Assembly: GCF_014837295.1 (NCBI RefSeq)
Contig: NZ_JACYHB010000019.1
Location: 1 to 51,848 of the forward strand
Length of the DNA: 51,848 nucleotides
Direction of reading: 5' to 3'
Origin: Cellulosimicrobium arenosum
Lineage (GTDB): Bacteria > Actinomycetota > Actinomycetes > Actinomycetales > Cellulomonadaceae
In this document: positions 28,563 through 38,415 of the stretch, one piece after another
Layout of the letters: every line of letters begins with the position of its first letter
Position numbering within the stretch: position 1 is the stretch's first letter
Notes under the pieces: model-generated
Seen by the model: the letters and a program-made list of their open reading frames with translations, nothing else
What the model was told of the DNA's origin: nothing
The model's database searches: none
Made by a program: the position numbers and the translations under genes

Positions 28563-29209
28563 CCGTGCCCGGCCTGCGGGGGGACGTCCCGGTCCAGCCG
28601 GGTGCGGACGAGGCACGACGCTGGCTCGTCCACGAGCTCGCGAAGCCGGAGTACGCGCAGGACCCGTCGTTGCTGGAGCGGTTCCTCGACTGGTTCACCG
28701 GCCTGTTCGACGGCGCGCCCACGCTCGACCTGCACCGCGGCCTGGCCGCGCTGGCCGTCGTGGCGGTCGTGGTCGTCGTCGCGGTCGTCGCCTACCGGGT
28801 CGCCGGTCCGGTCCGGCTGTCGCGCAAGGGCGCGCCGTCCGCCGTCGTGCTCGACGAGGACGACCGCAGCGCCGCGGAGCTCCGGGCCGCCGCCGACTCC
28901 GCCGCGGCGGCCGGCGACTGGGCCACGGCCGTGCTGGAACGGTTCCGCGCCGTCGTGCGGTCGCTCGAGGAGCGCGCCCTGGTCGAGCCCCGGCCCGGGC
29001 GCACCGCGCGCGAGGCCGCGGAGGCCGGCGGGGACCGGCTGCCCGACGTCGCCGCCGACCTCACCACCGCCGCGCACCTGTTCGACGACGTCTGCTACGG
29101 CAAGCGCACCGTCGGGCCGGACGCGGACGCCTCGCTCCGCGCGCTCGACGCGCGCGCGGCCGCGACGCGGCCCACCGCGCGTGCCGGGCTCGCGGGAGTC
29201 GCCTCGTGA
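28559..29209 (+). CDS. DUF4129 domain-containing membrane protein
   Basis: The 216-residue protein has one transmembrane helix (about residues 62-82) and a C-terminal cytoplasmic DUF4129 region with VLERFRAVVRSLEERALVEP, then PGRTAREAAEAGG and LFDDVCYGKRTV. The motif R-x-L-E-x-x-x-L followed by PGRTARE is typical of the family. It overlaps both neighbours (ATGA and GTGA). DUF4129 domains commonly accompany transglutaminase, MoxR and DUF58 genes; function is not established. Confidence 0.88.
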   Translation: MTVPGLRGDVPVQPGADEARRWLVHELAKPEYAQDPSLLERFLDWFTGLFDGAPTLDLHRGLAALAVVAVVVVVAVVAYRVAGPVRLSRKGAPSAVVLDEDDRSAAELRAAADSAAAAGDWATAVLERFRAVVRSLEERALVEPRPGRTAREAAEAGGDRLPDVAADLTTAAHLFDDVCYGKRTVGPDADASLRALDARAAATRPTARAGLAGVAS

Positions 29210-30476
29210 GCGCCCCCGCACCCCCGAGCGCGCCGACCGCGGGGCAGAGCCCGACCACGGGTCCCGGACCCGTGACGACGCTGCGCACGCCCGTCGTCGG
29301 CGACGGCACCACCGCGTCCTCGCGCGCACGCTCACGCTGGCGCCGGGCCCGGTGGCCCGTCCTCGTCGTGGTCGCGCTGCTCGTGCTCGCCGGTCTGTCG
29401 GCGATCGCACGACCCGCGACGTCCAGCACTCCCCTGGCCCCGGACAACCCCGAGCCGCCGGGTGCGCGGGCGCTCGCCGAGGTGCTGGGCGACCGGGGCG
29501 TGGACGTGGTCTACGTGCAGACGGTCGCCGACGCCGTCGCCGCGGCCGAGGCCGACGAGCCCACGACGCTGCTCGTCGCGCAGGGCGACTACCTGCTGCC
29601 GGAGCAGGAGGACGCGCTCGTCGGGACCGGCGCGGACCTCGCCCTCGTCGCGCCGTCCGACCACCTGCTCGACCTCGCGACCGACGGCGCCGCGCAGCTC
29701 TCCTACTCCTGGGGCAGCTCCGAGACCGCCCGCCCCGCGGGCTGCGACGACCCTGCCGCGCAGGCCGCGCAGGAGATCCGCTCCGACGGGGTCGGGTTCG
29801 AGGCGACGGGGACCGGCGACGTCACGCTGTGCTTCGCCGCCGCCGACGACCCCGACGTCGCGGCCTACCTCGCGCACGAGGGTGACGGTCGCACGGTCCG
29901 CGCCCTCGACACGTCCACCATCCTGCGCAACGACTCGATCGCCGACGACGGCGGGGCCGCCCTCGCGCTGTGGACCCTCGGGGCGAACGAGCGGCTCGTG
30001 TGGCTCGTCGCCGACCCCTTCGACATGTCGTTGTCCGGCGAGGGCGAGGAGGACGGCGTCGTCGCCGCGTCCCTGCCCCCGTGGGCCGGCGTCGCCGCGC
30101 TCCAGCTGCTCGTCGTGGCCGTCGTCCTCGCACTGTGGCGCGGACGACGGCTGGGTCCGCTCGTGACCGAGCACCTGCCCGTCGTGGTCCGGGCGTCCGA
30201 GACGACCAGGGGCAGGGGCCGGCTCTACCGCCGTGCCGGTGCGCGCGGTCACGCGGCGGCAGGGCTGCGCGCGGCCACGGCCGACCGCGTCGCGTCGCGC
30301 CTCGGCCTGCCCCGTTCCGCGGAGGCGACCACGCTCGTGGACGCCGTCTCCCGGGCGACCGGGCGACCCGTCGAGCAGGTCACGCACGTCCTGTACGGTC
30401 CACCACCCGCCGACGACGCGTCGCTGCTCGAGCTCGCGCGTCTCCTTGACCAGATCGAGAGCGAGGTCCACCACTC

Positions 30477-30480
<4 letters not shown>
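29206..30480 (+). CDS. DUF4350 domain-containing membrane protein
   Basis: The 424-residue protein has a transmembrane helix near residue 50 (WPVLVVVALLVLAGLSAIA) and an extracytoplasmic DUF4350 domain starting STPLAPDNPEPPGARALAEV. A second helix is at about 285-305 (GVAALQLLVVAVVLALWRGRR), followed by a cytoplasmic C terminus with RLYRRAGARGHAAAGLRAAT. The fold is that of a non-catalytic glutamine-amidotransferase-like domain used in envelope systems. The GTG start and stop both overlap neighbouring genes by 4 nt. Confidence 0.88.
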
Positions 30481-31670
<1,190 letters not shown>

Positions 31671-31677
31671 GGCCCTC

Positions 31678-32970
31678 GTGGCTCTGACGTGGCGCGCCGT
31701 CGTCCTCGCGGCGCTCGGGATCGTGCCCGTGCTGCTCTGGCCCGTGCCCGGGACCGTGCTGGTCTGGGCGCTCGTCGTGGTGGCGGTGTGCGCGCTCGAC
31801 GTGGCGCTCGCGGCGTCCCCGCGACGCGTCGCGGTCGAGCGGCGGGTCGCTGCCGCGGTCCGGCTCTCGGAGCGCACGAGCTCGCGGCTGACGCTGACCA
31901 ACGTGGCGCCGCGCCGGCTGCGAGCGCTCGTGCGGGACGCCTGGTCACCGTCCGCGGGCACGGTGTCGAATCGCCACACGGTCGACCTGCCGCCCGGCGA
32001 GGCGACGCGGGTCACGACCGTGCTCGTGCCCACGCGGCGCGGGGACCGGGTCGCCGACAAGGTGACGATCCGGTCGTTCGGGCCGTTGCGGGTCGCGGCC
32101 CGGCAGGCCTCGCTCGACGTGCCGGGTCACCTGCGCGTGCTCCCCGAGTTCCGGTCCCGTCGCCACCTGCCGAGCAGGCTCGCGAGGCTGCGCGAGATGG
32201 ACGGGCGCTCGGCGGTCCAGGTGCGCGGCGAGGGCACCGAGTTCGACTCGCTGCGCGAGTACGTCATCGGCGACGACGTGCGCTCGATCGACTGGCGCGC
32301 CTCGGCCCGGCGGCACGACATGGTCGTGCGCACCTGGCGACCGGAGCGGGACCGGCGCGTGCTGATCGTCGTCGACACCTCGCGCACGTCCGCCGCACGG
32401 CTCGGTGACGAGCCCCGCCTGGACGCGAGCATCGAGGCCGCGCTGCTGCTCTCCGCGCTCGCGGGCCGGGCCGGCGACCGCGTCGAGCTGATCGCCTACG
32501 ACCGCACCGTGCGGTCCCGCGTCGCCGGCGCCGCGGGTCCCCGGCTCATGCCCGCGATGGCGGACGCCCTCGCCCCGCTCGAGCCCGCCCTGCTCGAGAC
32601 CGACTGGTCCGGCCTCGTCACCGCGGTGCACGAGCGTCTGAGCCAGCGCGCGCTCGTCGTCCTGCTGTCCACGCTCGACGCCGCGGCGATCGAGACGGGG
32701 CTGCTCCCCGTCGTCGGGCAGCTGACGTCCACGCACCAGGTGGTCCTCGCCGGGGCGGGCGACCCCGAGGTGAGCGCGCTCCGGTCCGACCGCTCGGGGA
32801 CCGCCGAGGTGTACGACGCGGCGGCCGCGGCGCGCGGCGAGATCGAGCGCGTCGCGGTGACCACGGTGCTGCGCCGACACGGCGTCGAGATCGTCGACGG
32901 CCTCCCGGACGAGCTGGCCCCACGCCTGGCGGACACGTACCTGGCGCTGAAGGCGGCAGGCCGCCTCTGA
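31678..32970 (+). CDS. DUF58 (von Willebrand factor A-like) membrane protein
   Basis: The 430-residue protein has two N-terminal transmembrane helices (about residues 5-45), then an extended region with VPTRRGDRVADKVTIRSFGP. The DUF58 core is LREYVIGDDVRSIDWRASAR. A vWA-like domain begins IVVDTSRTSAARLGDEPRLD; its metal site is partly degenerate (DTSRT for DxSxS). It is the MoxR partner by position and family. The GTG start lies 7 nt after the moxR stop. Confidence 0.93.
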   Translation: MALTWRAVVLAALGIVPVLLWPVPGTVLVWALVVVAVCALDVALAASPRRVAVERRVAAAVRLSERTSSRLTLTNVAPRRLRALVRDAWSPSAGTVSNRHTVDLPPGEATRVTTVLVPTRRGDRVADKVTIRSFGPLRVAARQASLDVPGHLRVLPEFRSRRHLPSRLARLREMDGRSAVQVRGEGTEFDSLREYVIGDDVRSIDWRASARRHDMVVRTWRPERDRRVLIVVDTSRTSAARLGDEPRLDASIEAALLLSALAGRAGDRVELIAYDRTVRSRVAGAAGPRLMPAMADALAPLEPALLETDWSGLVTAVHERLSQRALVVLLSTLDAAAIETGLLPVVGQLTSTHQVVLAGAGDPEVSALRSDRSGTAEVYDAAAAARGEIERVAVTTVLRRHGVEIVDGLPDELAPRLADTYLALKAAGRL

Positions 32971-32980
32971 CCCCGACGTC

Positions 32981-33009
32981 GTCAGCACCCGGTGAGCCCC
33001 GGTGCTGAC
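32981..33009 (+). terminator. 9-bp hairpin after the MoxR-DUF58 operon
   Basis: GTCAGCACC pairs perfectly with GGTGCTGAC across an 11-nt loop, 11 bp after the DUF58 stop. No U-tract follows. Confidence 0.5.
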
Positions 33010-33066
33010 AGGGACTCGGGGTAGGGTCGGCGCAGCGTCCACGAACACCGACTCCTGGAGATGCCC

Positions 33067-33189
33067 GTGGCCTGGCAGCCGACCGACCCGCGCGACCGCG
33101 AGCGCAGGACGCGCCGCACCGCGATCATCGTGGTCGCGGCCCTGCTCGCGACCTTCGTCATCCCCGTGCTGGCGATCCTGCTCTCCTGA
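33067..33189 (+). CDS. Single-pass membrane microprotein
   Basis: The 40-residue peptide begins VAWQPTDPRDRERRTRRTA and then forms one hydrophobic helix ending IPVLAILLS. The basic N-terminal half predicts an N-in orientation. GTG 33067 is preferred because GGAG then lies 6 nt upstream; ATG 33061 would abut the ribosome binding site. A TAGGGT box at 33022-33027 could be its promoter. It lies between the MoxR operon and the AlkZ-like gene. I do not recognise a family. Confidence 0.65.
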   Translation: MAWQPTDPRDRERRTRRTAIIVVAALLATFVIPVLAILLS

Positions 33190-33196
33190 GCCGGCC

Positions 33197-34438
33197 GTGG
33201 CACCCACGACACCGACTAGTCCGAGCGCCGGGCACCGGTACGGACCGCGGCTGACCCTCGACGACCTGAACCGTGCGCTGCTCGCGCGCCAGCACCTGAG
33301 CACCCGGGCGGACGCGACGGTGCTCGACGAGGTGCGGCACCTCGTCGGCCTGCAGTCCCAGGTCCCGTCGTCGCCGTACCCGGGGCTGTGGTCCCGCCTC
33401 GCGTCGTTCACGACCGACGACCTCGGCGACCGCCTGCTGGACCGCAGCGTGGTGCGCCTCGGCACGCTGCGCGGCACGGTCCACCTCGTGGCGGCCGACG
33501 ACGCGCTCGAGCTCGCGGCGCACGCGCGTCCTGCGATGGCCGCGCACCTGCGGTCCAGGAACCAGCACGGGACCGCGCTCGCCGACGTCGACCTCGACGA
33601 CCTCGAGCGCGCGGCCGAGGACCTCCTCGCCGAGCCGCTCACGTCGGTCGAGCTCGGGCGCCGCCTTGCCGCCCGGTGGCGCGACGTCGGCCCCACCCAG
33701 CTCGCCTACGGCGCGCGCTGCCTCCTGCCGCTCGTGCAGGTACCGCCGCGGGGGCTGTGGGGCGCGAGCGGTCCGGGCACCGCCACGACCTGGACGACGG
33801 CGGACGCCTGGCTCGGCCGGTCGCGGCACGACCTGGACGGCGTCGCGCACGGCACCGACGCCGCGGCCGTGCTCGCCGCGCGCGTGCGGCTCGTGCGGCG
33901 CTACCTCGCGGCGTTCGGCCCGGCGAGCGTCGCGGACGCCCAGCGCTGGGCCGGTCTGACGAGGCTGCGGGCCGCGTTCGACCGGCTGCGCCCCGAGCTC
34001 GCGACGTTCACCGGCCCGGGCGACGTCGAGCTGTTCGACCTGCCCGACGCACCGCGGCCGGGCGGCGACGCACCGGTCCCGGTGCTGCTCGTCGCGGACT
34101 TCGACAACCTCGTGCTCGCCCACGCCGACCGCGCACGCGTCCTCGCAGACCTGCCCGTGCAGCGGGTCGTCAGCATCAACGGCCAGGTCGCCGCGACCGT
34201 GCTCGTCGACGGGCGCGTGACCGGGTCGTGGACCTGGACGGTCGAGCGGGCGGCCGGCGACGCCGTCGTGCGGGTCGAGGTGCGACCGCTCGCGCGCCGC
34301 GACGGCGGTCACGAGGGACCGCGGGCGCCCGCCGGGGCGCTGCGGGAGACGGACGTGCTGGACCAGGTCGTCGAGCGCGCCGCGGACTGGTCGCGGGTCG
34401 CCGCGCCGGGTGCGACGCCGCAGGTCGTCCTCTCGTAG
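33197..34438 (+). CDS. AlkZ-like winged-helix DNA glycosylase (HTH_42 family)
   Basis: The 413-residue protein begins TLDDLNRALLARQHL and carries the Q-x-Q signature of the AlkZ branch at Q53 and Q55 (LVGLQSQVPSSPYPGLWSRL). Further family segments are RLGTLRGTVHLVAADDALEL, RYLAAFGPASVADAQRWAGL and LLVADFDNLVLAHADRARV. AlkZ-type enzymes repair DNA cross-links and bulky alkyl adducts, sometimes as self-resistance to genotoxins, but many members are housekeeping. The GTG start lies 7 nt after the microprotein stop; the ribosome binding site is weak. Confidence 0.85.
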   Translation: MAPTTPTSPSAGHRYGPRLTLDDLNRALLARQHLSTRADATVLDEVRHLVGLQSQVPSSPYPGLWSRLASFTTDDLGDRLLDRSVVRLGTLRGTVHLVAADDALELAAHARPAMAAHLRSRNQHGTALADVDLDDLERAAEDLLAEPLTSVELGRRLAARWRDVGPTQLAYGARCLLPLVQVPPRGLWGASGPGTATTWTTADAWLGRSRHDLDGVAHGTDAAAVLAARVRLVRRYLAAFGPASVADAQRWAGLTRLRAAFDRLRPELATFTGPGDVELFDLPDAPRPGGDAPVPVLLVADFDNLVLAHADRARVLADLPVQRVVSINGQVAATVLVDGRVTGSWTWTVERAAGDAVVRVEVRPLARRDGGHEGPRAPAGALRETDVLDQVVERAADWSRVAAPGATPQVVLS

Positions 34439-34448
34439 CGCGAGGGCT

Positions 34449-35438
34449 TCAGGCAGCGACCGGTGCGACGTCGCCCGCGTGGTCGGCGGTGAGGTCTCCG
34501 GTCTCCCCCGCCCGGGCCGCGCGGCGGCCGAGCACGATCGTGTAGACCCAGAAGCCCGCGAGGGCGATCGCGCCGATGACGATCTTGAGCCACCACGGCA
34601 TCGTGGAGCCGGTGACGAAACCCTCGATGACGCCGGAGATCGCGAGCGAGATGATCAGCCCGATCGCGACGGTCACCAGGGACCGTCCTTCCTGGGCGAG
34701 CGCTCGACCGCGCGGCAGCGGCCCGGGTGCGATCCACGCCCAGCAGATCCGCAGCCCGGCGGCGCCGGCGACGAACACCGACATGAGCTCCAGCAGGCCG
34801 TGCGGCGCGATGAGGGTGAGGAACAGCTCGAGCTCGCCGTGCGCGGCCATCATGCCGCCCGTGGCCCCGACACCGATGGCGTTCATGAGCAGCACGTATG
34901 CGGGATAGACGCCCGTGATCCCCAGACCGATGCACTGCGCCGCGATCCACGCGTTGTTGGTCCACACCACGGTCGCGAAGTCGAGGCCCGGGTCGTAGTA
35001 GGACGCGAACGCCTCGTCGACGTACTGCTCCTGCGCGCTCGGCGGGCCCATCGACGCGAGACCCTCGGGCGTCGTGGCGACCCACACGCCCGCCACGACC
35101 GCGACCGTCAGGCACGCGGCGGTGACGCCGACCGACCACCATCGGATCCGGTAGAGCGCCGCGGGCAGCGAGACCACGAGGAACCGCACGACGTCGCGCC
35201 ACGCCGGCTCGTGGGCGCCGGCGATGCGGCTCCGTGCCCGGGCGAGGAGGTCCGAGAGCCGCGTGATGAGGACCGGGTCCGGGGCGACGGACCGGACCGT
35301 CGACAGGTGCGTCGCCACCGTCTGGTAGAGGCGCACGAGCTCGTCCGCCTCCGCGCCGTCCAGCAGGCGCCGCTTGGTCAACGTCTCCAGGCGGTCCCAC
35401 TGCGCGCGGTGCACGTCGGTGAAGGCGTCGAGGTCCAC
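34449..35438 (-). CDS. Stage II sporulation protein M (SpoIIM)-like membrane protein
   Basis: The 329-residue protein has a cytoplasmic N-terminal helical region (MDLDAFTDVHRAQWDRLETL), a first transmembrane helix near residues 105-125 and a membrane domain with four or more helices. Conserved NNAWIAAQCIGLGITGVYPA and LIAPHGLLELMSVFVAGAAG are typical of SpoIIM/YhfA-like proteins. The organism is not expected to sporulate; in actinobacteria this family sits beside RDD and MoxR-DUF58 genes. GTG 35438 is set by CAGGGT 7 nt upstream. It is divergent from the RDD gene. Confidence 0.88.
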   Translation of the reverse strand: MDLDAFTDVHRAQWDRLETLTKRRLLDGAEADELVRLYQTVATHLSTVRSVAPDPVLITRLSDLLARARSRIAGAHEPAWRDVVRFLVVSLPAALYRIRWWSVGVTAACLTVAVVAGVWVATTPEGLASMGPPSAQEQYVDEAFASYYDPGLDFATVVWTNNAWIAAQCIGLGITGVYPAYVLLMNAIGVGATGGMMAAHGELELFLTLIAPHGLLELMSVFVAGAAGLRICWAWIAPGPLPRGRALAQEGRSLVTVAIGLIISLAISGVIEGFVTGSTMPWWLKIVIGAIALAGFWVYTIVLGRRAARAGETGDLTADHAGDVAPVAA

Positions 35439-35444
35439 GACCGA

Positions 35445-35451
35445 TACCCTG
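35445..35451. promoter_or_regulatory. Overlapping divergent -10 elements (SpoIIM and RDD genes)
   Basis: TACCCT on the plus strand (35445-35450) and CAGGGT on the minus strand (35446-35451) overlap by five base pairs. They point toward the RDD gene and the SpoIIM gene respectively. Confidence 0.5.
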
Positions 35452-35489
35452 CCACAAGTGATGTGCCGCACGAGAACGGGAGGGCGCAC

Positions 35490-36308
35490 GTGCGCGAGGG
35501 AATCCTGATCGGTGAGGGCGTCGTCCTCGACGCGAGACCGGCGTCGTTCGCGACGCGGATGCTGGGCGCGCTCCTCGACGTGCTCGCGATCTGGGTCGTC
35601 CTCATGCTCCTGCTCGTCGTGACCTCGCAGTCGCTGGACTTCATCGACCCCGACTTCGGACCCGCGATCGTGATCGCGGTCCTCGCGCTCGTCATGGTCG
35701 TCGTCCCCACCACGGTCGAGACGCTGACGCGTGGGCGCTCGCTCGGCAAGCTCGCCCTGGGCGTGCGCATCGTGCGCGACGACGGCGGCCCCGTCCGCTT
35801 CCGTCACGCGTTCCTGCGAGCCCTGGTCGGCATCGGCGAGCTGTGGCTCACCCTCGGCTCGGTCGCCCTCGTCGCATCGCTCACGAACGACAAGGGCAAG
35901 CGGCTCGGGGACATGGCCGCCGGCACGTACGGGATCCGCGTGCGCGGTGGGAAGGGGACGCTCGCACCGCTCGTCATGCCGCCGCACCTGCAGTCGTGGG
36001 CCGCGCGCGCCGACATGCGGCGCCTGCCCGACGGACTGGCCCTCGCGTCCCGGCAGTTCCTCTCGCGCGTGAACCGGCTCAACCCGGCGTCGCGCTCGCG
36101 CCTCGGGCAGGACCTCGCGGCGCAGGTCGAGAGGTACGTCGCGCCCGGTCCCCCGCCCGGCACCCACCCGGAGGCGTTCCTCATGGCGGTGCTCACCGAA
36201 CGTCGCGACCGGGACTGGACGACCGCGCGCCGCGCTCAGGACCGCGCCGGCGAGCAGGCCGAGACGCTGCACCGGCTCCCCTACTCGGTCCCGGACCCCG
36301 CGCGCTGA
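35490..36308 (+). CDS. RDD family membrane protein
   Basis: The 272-residue protein has the RDD membrane domain: ASFATRMLGALLDVLAIWVV (the R and D residues), a second helix (PAIVIAVLALVMVVVPTTVE) and TRGRSLGKLALGVRIVRDDG. The third helical part is RALVGIGELWLTLGSVALVA. A roughly 120-residue cytoplasmic tail follows. GTG 35490 has GGGAGG 6 nt upstream, so it is not leaderless. Its last 116 bp overlap the convergent acyltransferase gene. RDD proteins lack a settled function; some act in sodium/proton exchange. Confidence 0.88.
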   Translation: MREGILIGEGVVLDARPASFATRMLGALLDVLAIWVVLMLLLVVTSQSLDFIDPDFGPAIVIAVLALVMVVVPTTVETLTRGRSLGKLALGVRIVRDDGGPVRFRHAFLRALVGIGELWLTLGSVALVASLTNDKGKRLGDMAAGTYGIRVRGGKGTLAPLVMPPHLQSWAARADMRRLPDGLALASRQFLSRVNRLNPASRSRLGQDLAAQVERYVAPGPPPGTHPEAFLMAVLTERRDRDWTTARRAQDRAGEQAETLHRLPYSVPDPAR

Positions 36309-37566
36309 GCCGCCCCGGACGACGTGGGCGCCCGCCCCGGTCCTCGAACCGGCCGACGACGCGCACGATCCCCACGAGGGCGAACGCGTACGCGCCGAAC
36401 CACAGAGGGCGGCTCGCCCACCAGTCCGCGGAGCCCGGGTCGGGCAACCGCGTGCCGAGGCCGACGAGCACGGACGCGACGACCGCGATCATCGCGGTCA
36501 CGTGCCACAGGTAGACCGTCATCGAGCGGGCCGCGACCGCGGCCACGACACGCCGTCCTCGACCCCGGGCCCACCGCACGAGCAGGTCGCGCGCCGCGAG
36601 CGCGAGCGCGACGAGCGCGACCGCGTGGAGCAGGACGGGCGCCGTCGGGGGGCCGAGGTTGGACATCGCCTCCCCGGGCATCCCGATGAGCGAGGCGGGG
36701 TACGGCCCGACGACGACCAGGAGCGCCGCGACCGCGAGGGCACCCGCCGCGACCGCGACGAGCACCGCGCGGCGCGGCAGCACGGCCACGGGGACGATGC
36801 GCCCGCGCCGCACGACGCGCAACCCGGAGCGCGCATCGGCGTACAGCAGGCCGATCGCGTAGGGCACGGCCCACACGAGCACGACGTCGACGAGCGCGAG
36901 CCGCTCGAGACCGGCCCCGAACCGCAGCGCCTCGACCGCGAGCGGGACCGCGGCGAGCACCCCGGCCCCCCACCACCCGGTGGCGTGCAGGGTCCGGCGC
37001 AGCGAAGGCGTGAGCGCGACGAGCACGACGTAGACGCCGAGGAACCACAGGAGCTGGGGAGCGAGTAGCGAGAGGGTCAGCACCGCGTCGTCGGGCAGCC
37101 CGGTCGCGAGGAGCACGGCGACGACGACCGCCCACGCTGCGACGAACACCCCGACGGGACGTAGGAGCCGGGTCACGCGCCGGGCGACGAGGGCGAGGCC
37201 GGACGGGGCCGGTCCGCCCGGGACGCGTTGCAAGCCGTACGCGGCGGACGCGCCGGCCGCGAAGAACAGGAGTGCGAGCACCTGCAGCACCCACGTCACG
37301 ACCCAGCCGTGGCCGTGCGCGAGCGCGTTCCCGATCTCGAGGTGCCGGCCGTCCCACGTCGCGTCGGCCATGAGCCAGTGCACGGTCACGACGCACACCG
37401 TCGCGACGGCGCGCACGGCGTCGACGAAGACGTCGCGGGCCGCGCGACCCGGCGGCGTTCCGGGTGGCCCCGCGGCGGGTTGCCCGACGGCGGCGCGGGT
37501 GCCGGGACCGCGGGCCGTCGTCGCCGGCAGGACGTGGTTGCGGGGCGGGTCGAGCAGGGCGGTCAC
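36193..37566 (-). CDS. Acyltransferase family membrane protein
   Basis: The 457-residue protein has about ten transmembrane helices. An N-terminal acyltransferase-3 type signature is visible: DVFVDAVRAVATVCVVTVHW (conserved His in TVHW), and a later MTVYLWHVTAMI. Such enzymes O-acylate cell-surface sugars or lipids using acyl donors. GTG 37566 is preceded by GAGGAG 6 nt away. A strong hairpin lies just upstream of that site. The Arg/Gly-rich C-terminal 45 residues are antisense to the RDD gene and may be poorly conserved. Confidence 0.85.
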   Translation of the reverse strand: MTALLDPPRNHVLPATTARGPGTRAAVGQPAAGPPGTPPGRAARDVFVDAVRAVATVCVVTVHWLMADATWDGRHLEIGNALAHGHGWVVTWVLQVLALLFFAAGASAAYGLQRVPGGPAPSGLALVARRVTRLLRPVGVFVAAWAVVVAVLLATGLPDDAVLTLSLLAPQLLWFLGVYVVLVALTPSLRRTLHATGWWGAGVLAAVPLAVEALRFGAGLERLALVDVVLVWAVPYAIGLLYADARSGLRVVRRGRIVPVAVLPRRAVLVAVAAGALAVAALLVVVGPYPASLIGMPGEAMSNLGPPTAPVLLHAVALVALALAARDLLVRWARGRGRRVVAAVAARSMTVYLWHVTAMIAVVASVLVGLGTRLPDPGSADWWASRPLWFGAYAFALVGIVRVVGRFEDRGGRPRRPGRLSARGPGPSRGAGAASRPARRRGPERGARSSSPGRDVR

Positions 37567-37582
37567 GGGGGGCTCCTCGGTC

Positions 37583-37612
37583 GGTGGGAGCCGGAGTCGT
37601 CCGGCTCCCACC
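37583..37612 (-). promoter_or_regulatory. 13-bp leader hairpin before acyltransferase
   Basis: A perfect 13-bp stem with a 4-nt loop GTCG ends 4 nt before the GAGGAG ribosome binding site of the acyltransferase gene. It may protect or regulate the leader or be an operator. Confidence 0.55.
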
Positions 37613-37683
37613 AGTCTCGAGAAGTGCCCTCTGACCTGGAACGGGACCGTCCCCCGCGTGGTCCGGGGTCAGCCGCCGGCCGT

Positions 37684-37700
37684 CGGGGGGCTCTCCCCCG
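37684..37700 (-). terminator. GC-rich hairpin after response regulator
   Basis: CGGGGG pairs with CCCCCG around a 5-nt loop, 18 bp past the response-regulator stop. It is a likely intrinsic terminator without a U-tract. Confidence 0.45.
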
Positions 37701-37717
37701 CGCCCGACCGCCGCCCG

Positions 37718-38377
37718 TCAGACCTTCAGGTAGCGGAGCACCGCGAGCACCCGTCGGTGGTCCCCCGCGTCCTGCGGGAGCCCGAGCTTGCCGAAGATCG
37801 ACGTGACGTTCTTCTCGACCGCGCCGTACGAGAGGAACAGCGCCTCCGCGATCGCCGAGTTGGACCGCCCCTGCGCCATGAGCTCGAGGACCTCGGTCTC
37901 GCGCGGCGTGAGGCGCGCGAGACCGTCGTCCGACCGCGAGGCGCCCATGAGCTGGCTGACGACCTCCGGGTCGAGCACGGTCTGCCCCGCCGCGATGCGC
38001 TCGAGCGCGTCGACGAACTCGCTCACGTCGGCGACGCGATCCTTGAGGAGGTACCCGACGCCCTGCGCCCCGCCCGTGAGCAGCTCGCTCGCGAACCGCG
38101 TCTCGACGTACTGGGAGAACAGCAGGACGCCGAGCCCCGGGTAGGCCGCACGCAGCGCGAGCGCGGCACGCAGCCCCTCGTCGGTGAACGACGGGGGCAT
38201 GCGGATGTCGACGACGGCGACGTCGGGCAGCGCGTCGTCGGCCGCGAGACGCGCGACCGCGGCGACGAGCGCGTCGCCGTCACCCGCCGCCGCCGCGACC
38301 TCGTGGCCGCGGCGCGTGACGAGCGCGACGAGCCCGTCGCGCAGGATGGCCGAGTCCTCGGCGATGACGAGCCGCAT
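37718..38377 (-). CDS. LuxR/NarL-family response regulator
   Basis: The 219-residue regulator has an N-terminal receiver (VIAEDSAILRDGL, phosphoacceptor D57 in VVDIRMPPSF) and a C-terminal LuxR helix-turn-helix (LTPRETEVLELMAQGRSNSA, then GAVEKNVTSIFGKLGL). GGAAGGA precedes the ATG. It follows the sensor kinase gene by 38 bp, making a complete two-component pair. The regulated genes are not evident; the membrane kinase suggests an envelope or cell-surface signal. Confidence 0.95.
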   Translation of the reverse strand: MRLVIAEDSAILRDGLVALVTRRGHEVAAAAGDGDALVAAVARLAADDALPDVAVVDIRMPPSFTDEGLRAALALRAAYPGLGVLLFSQYVETRFASELLTGGAQGVGYLLKDRVADVSEFVDALERIAAGQTVLDPEVVSQLMGASRSDDGLARLTPRETEVLELMAQGRSNSAIAEALFLSYGAVEKNVTSIFGKLGLPQDAGDHRRVLAVLRYLKV

Positions 38378-38415
38378 CGGGGTCCTTCCGGTCCGGTCGG
38401 GTGGCGCGCCCATCC

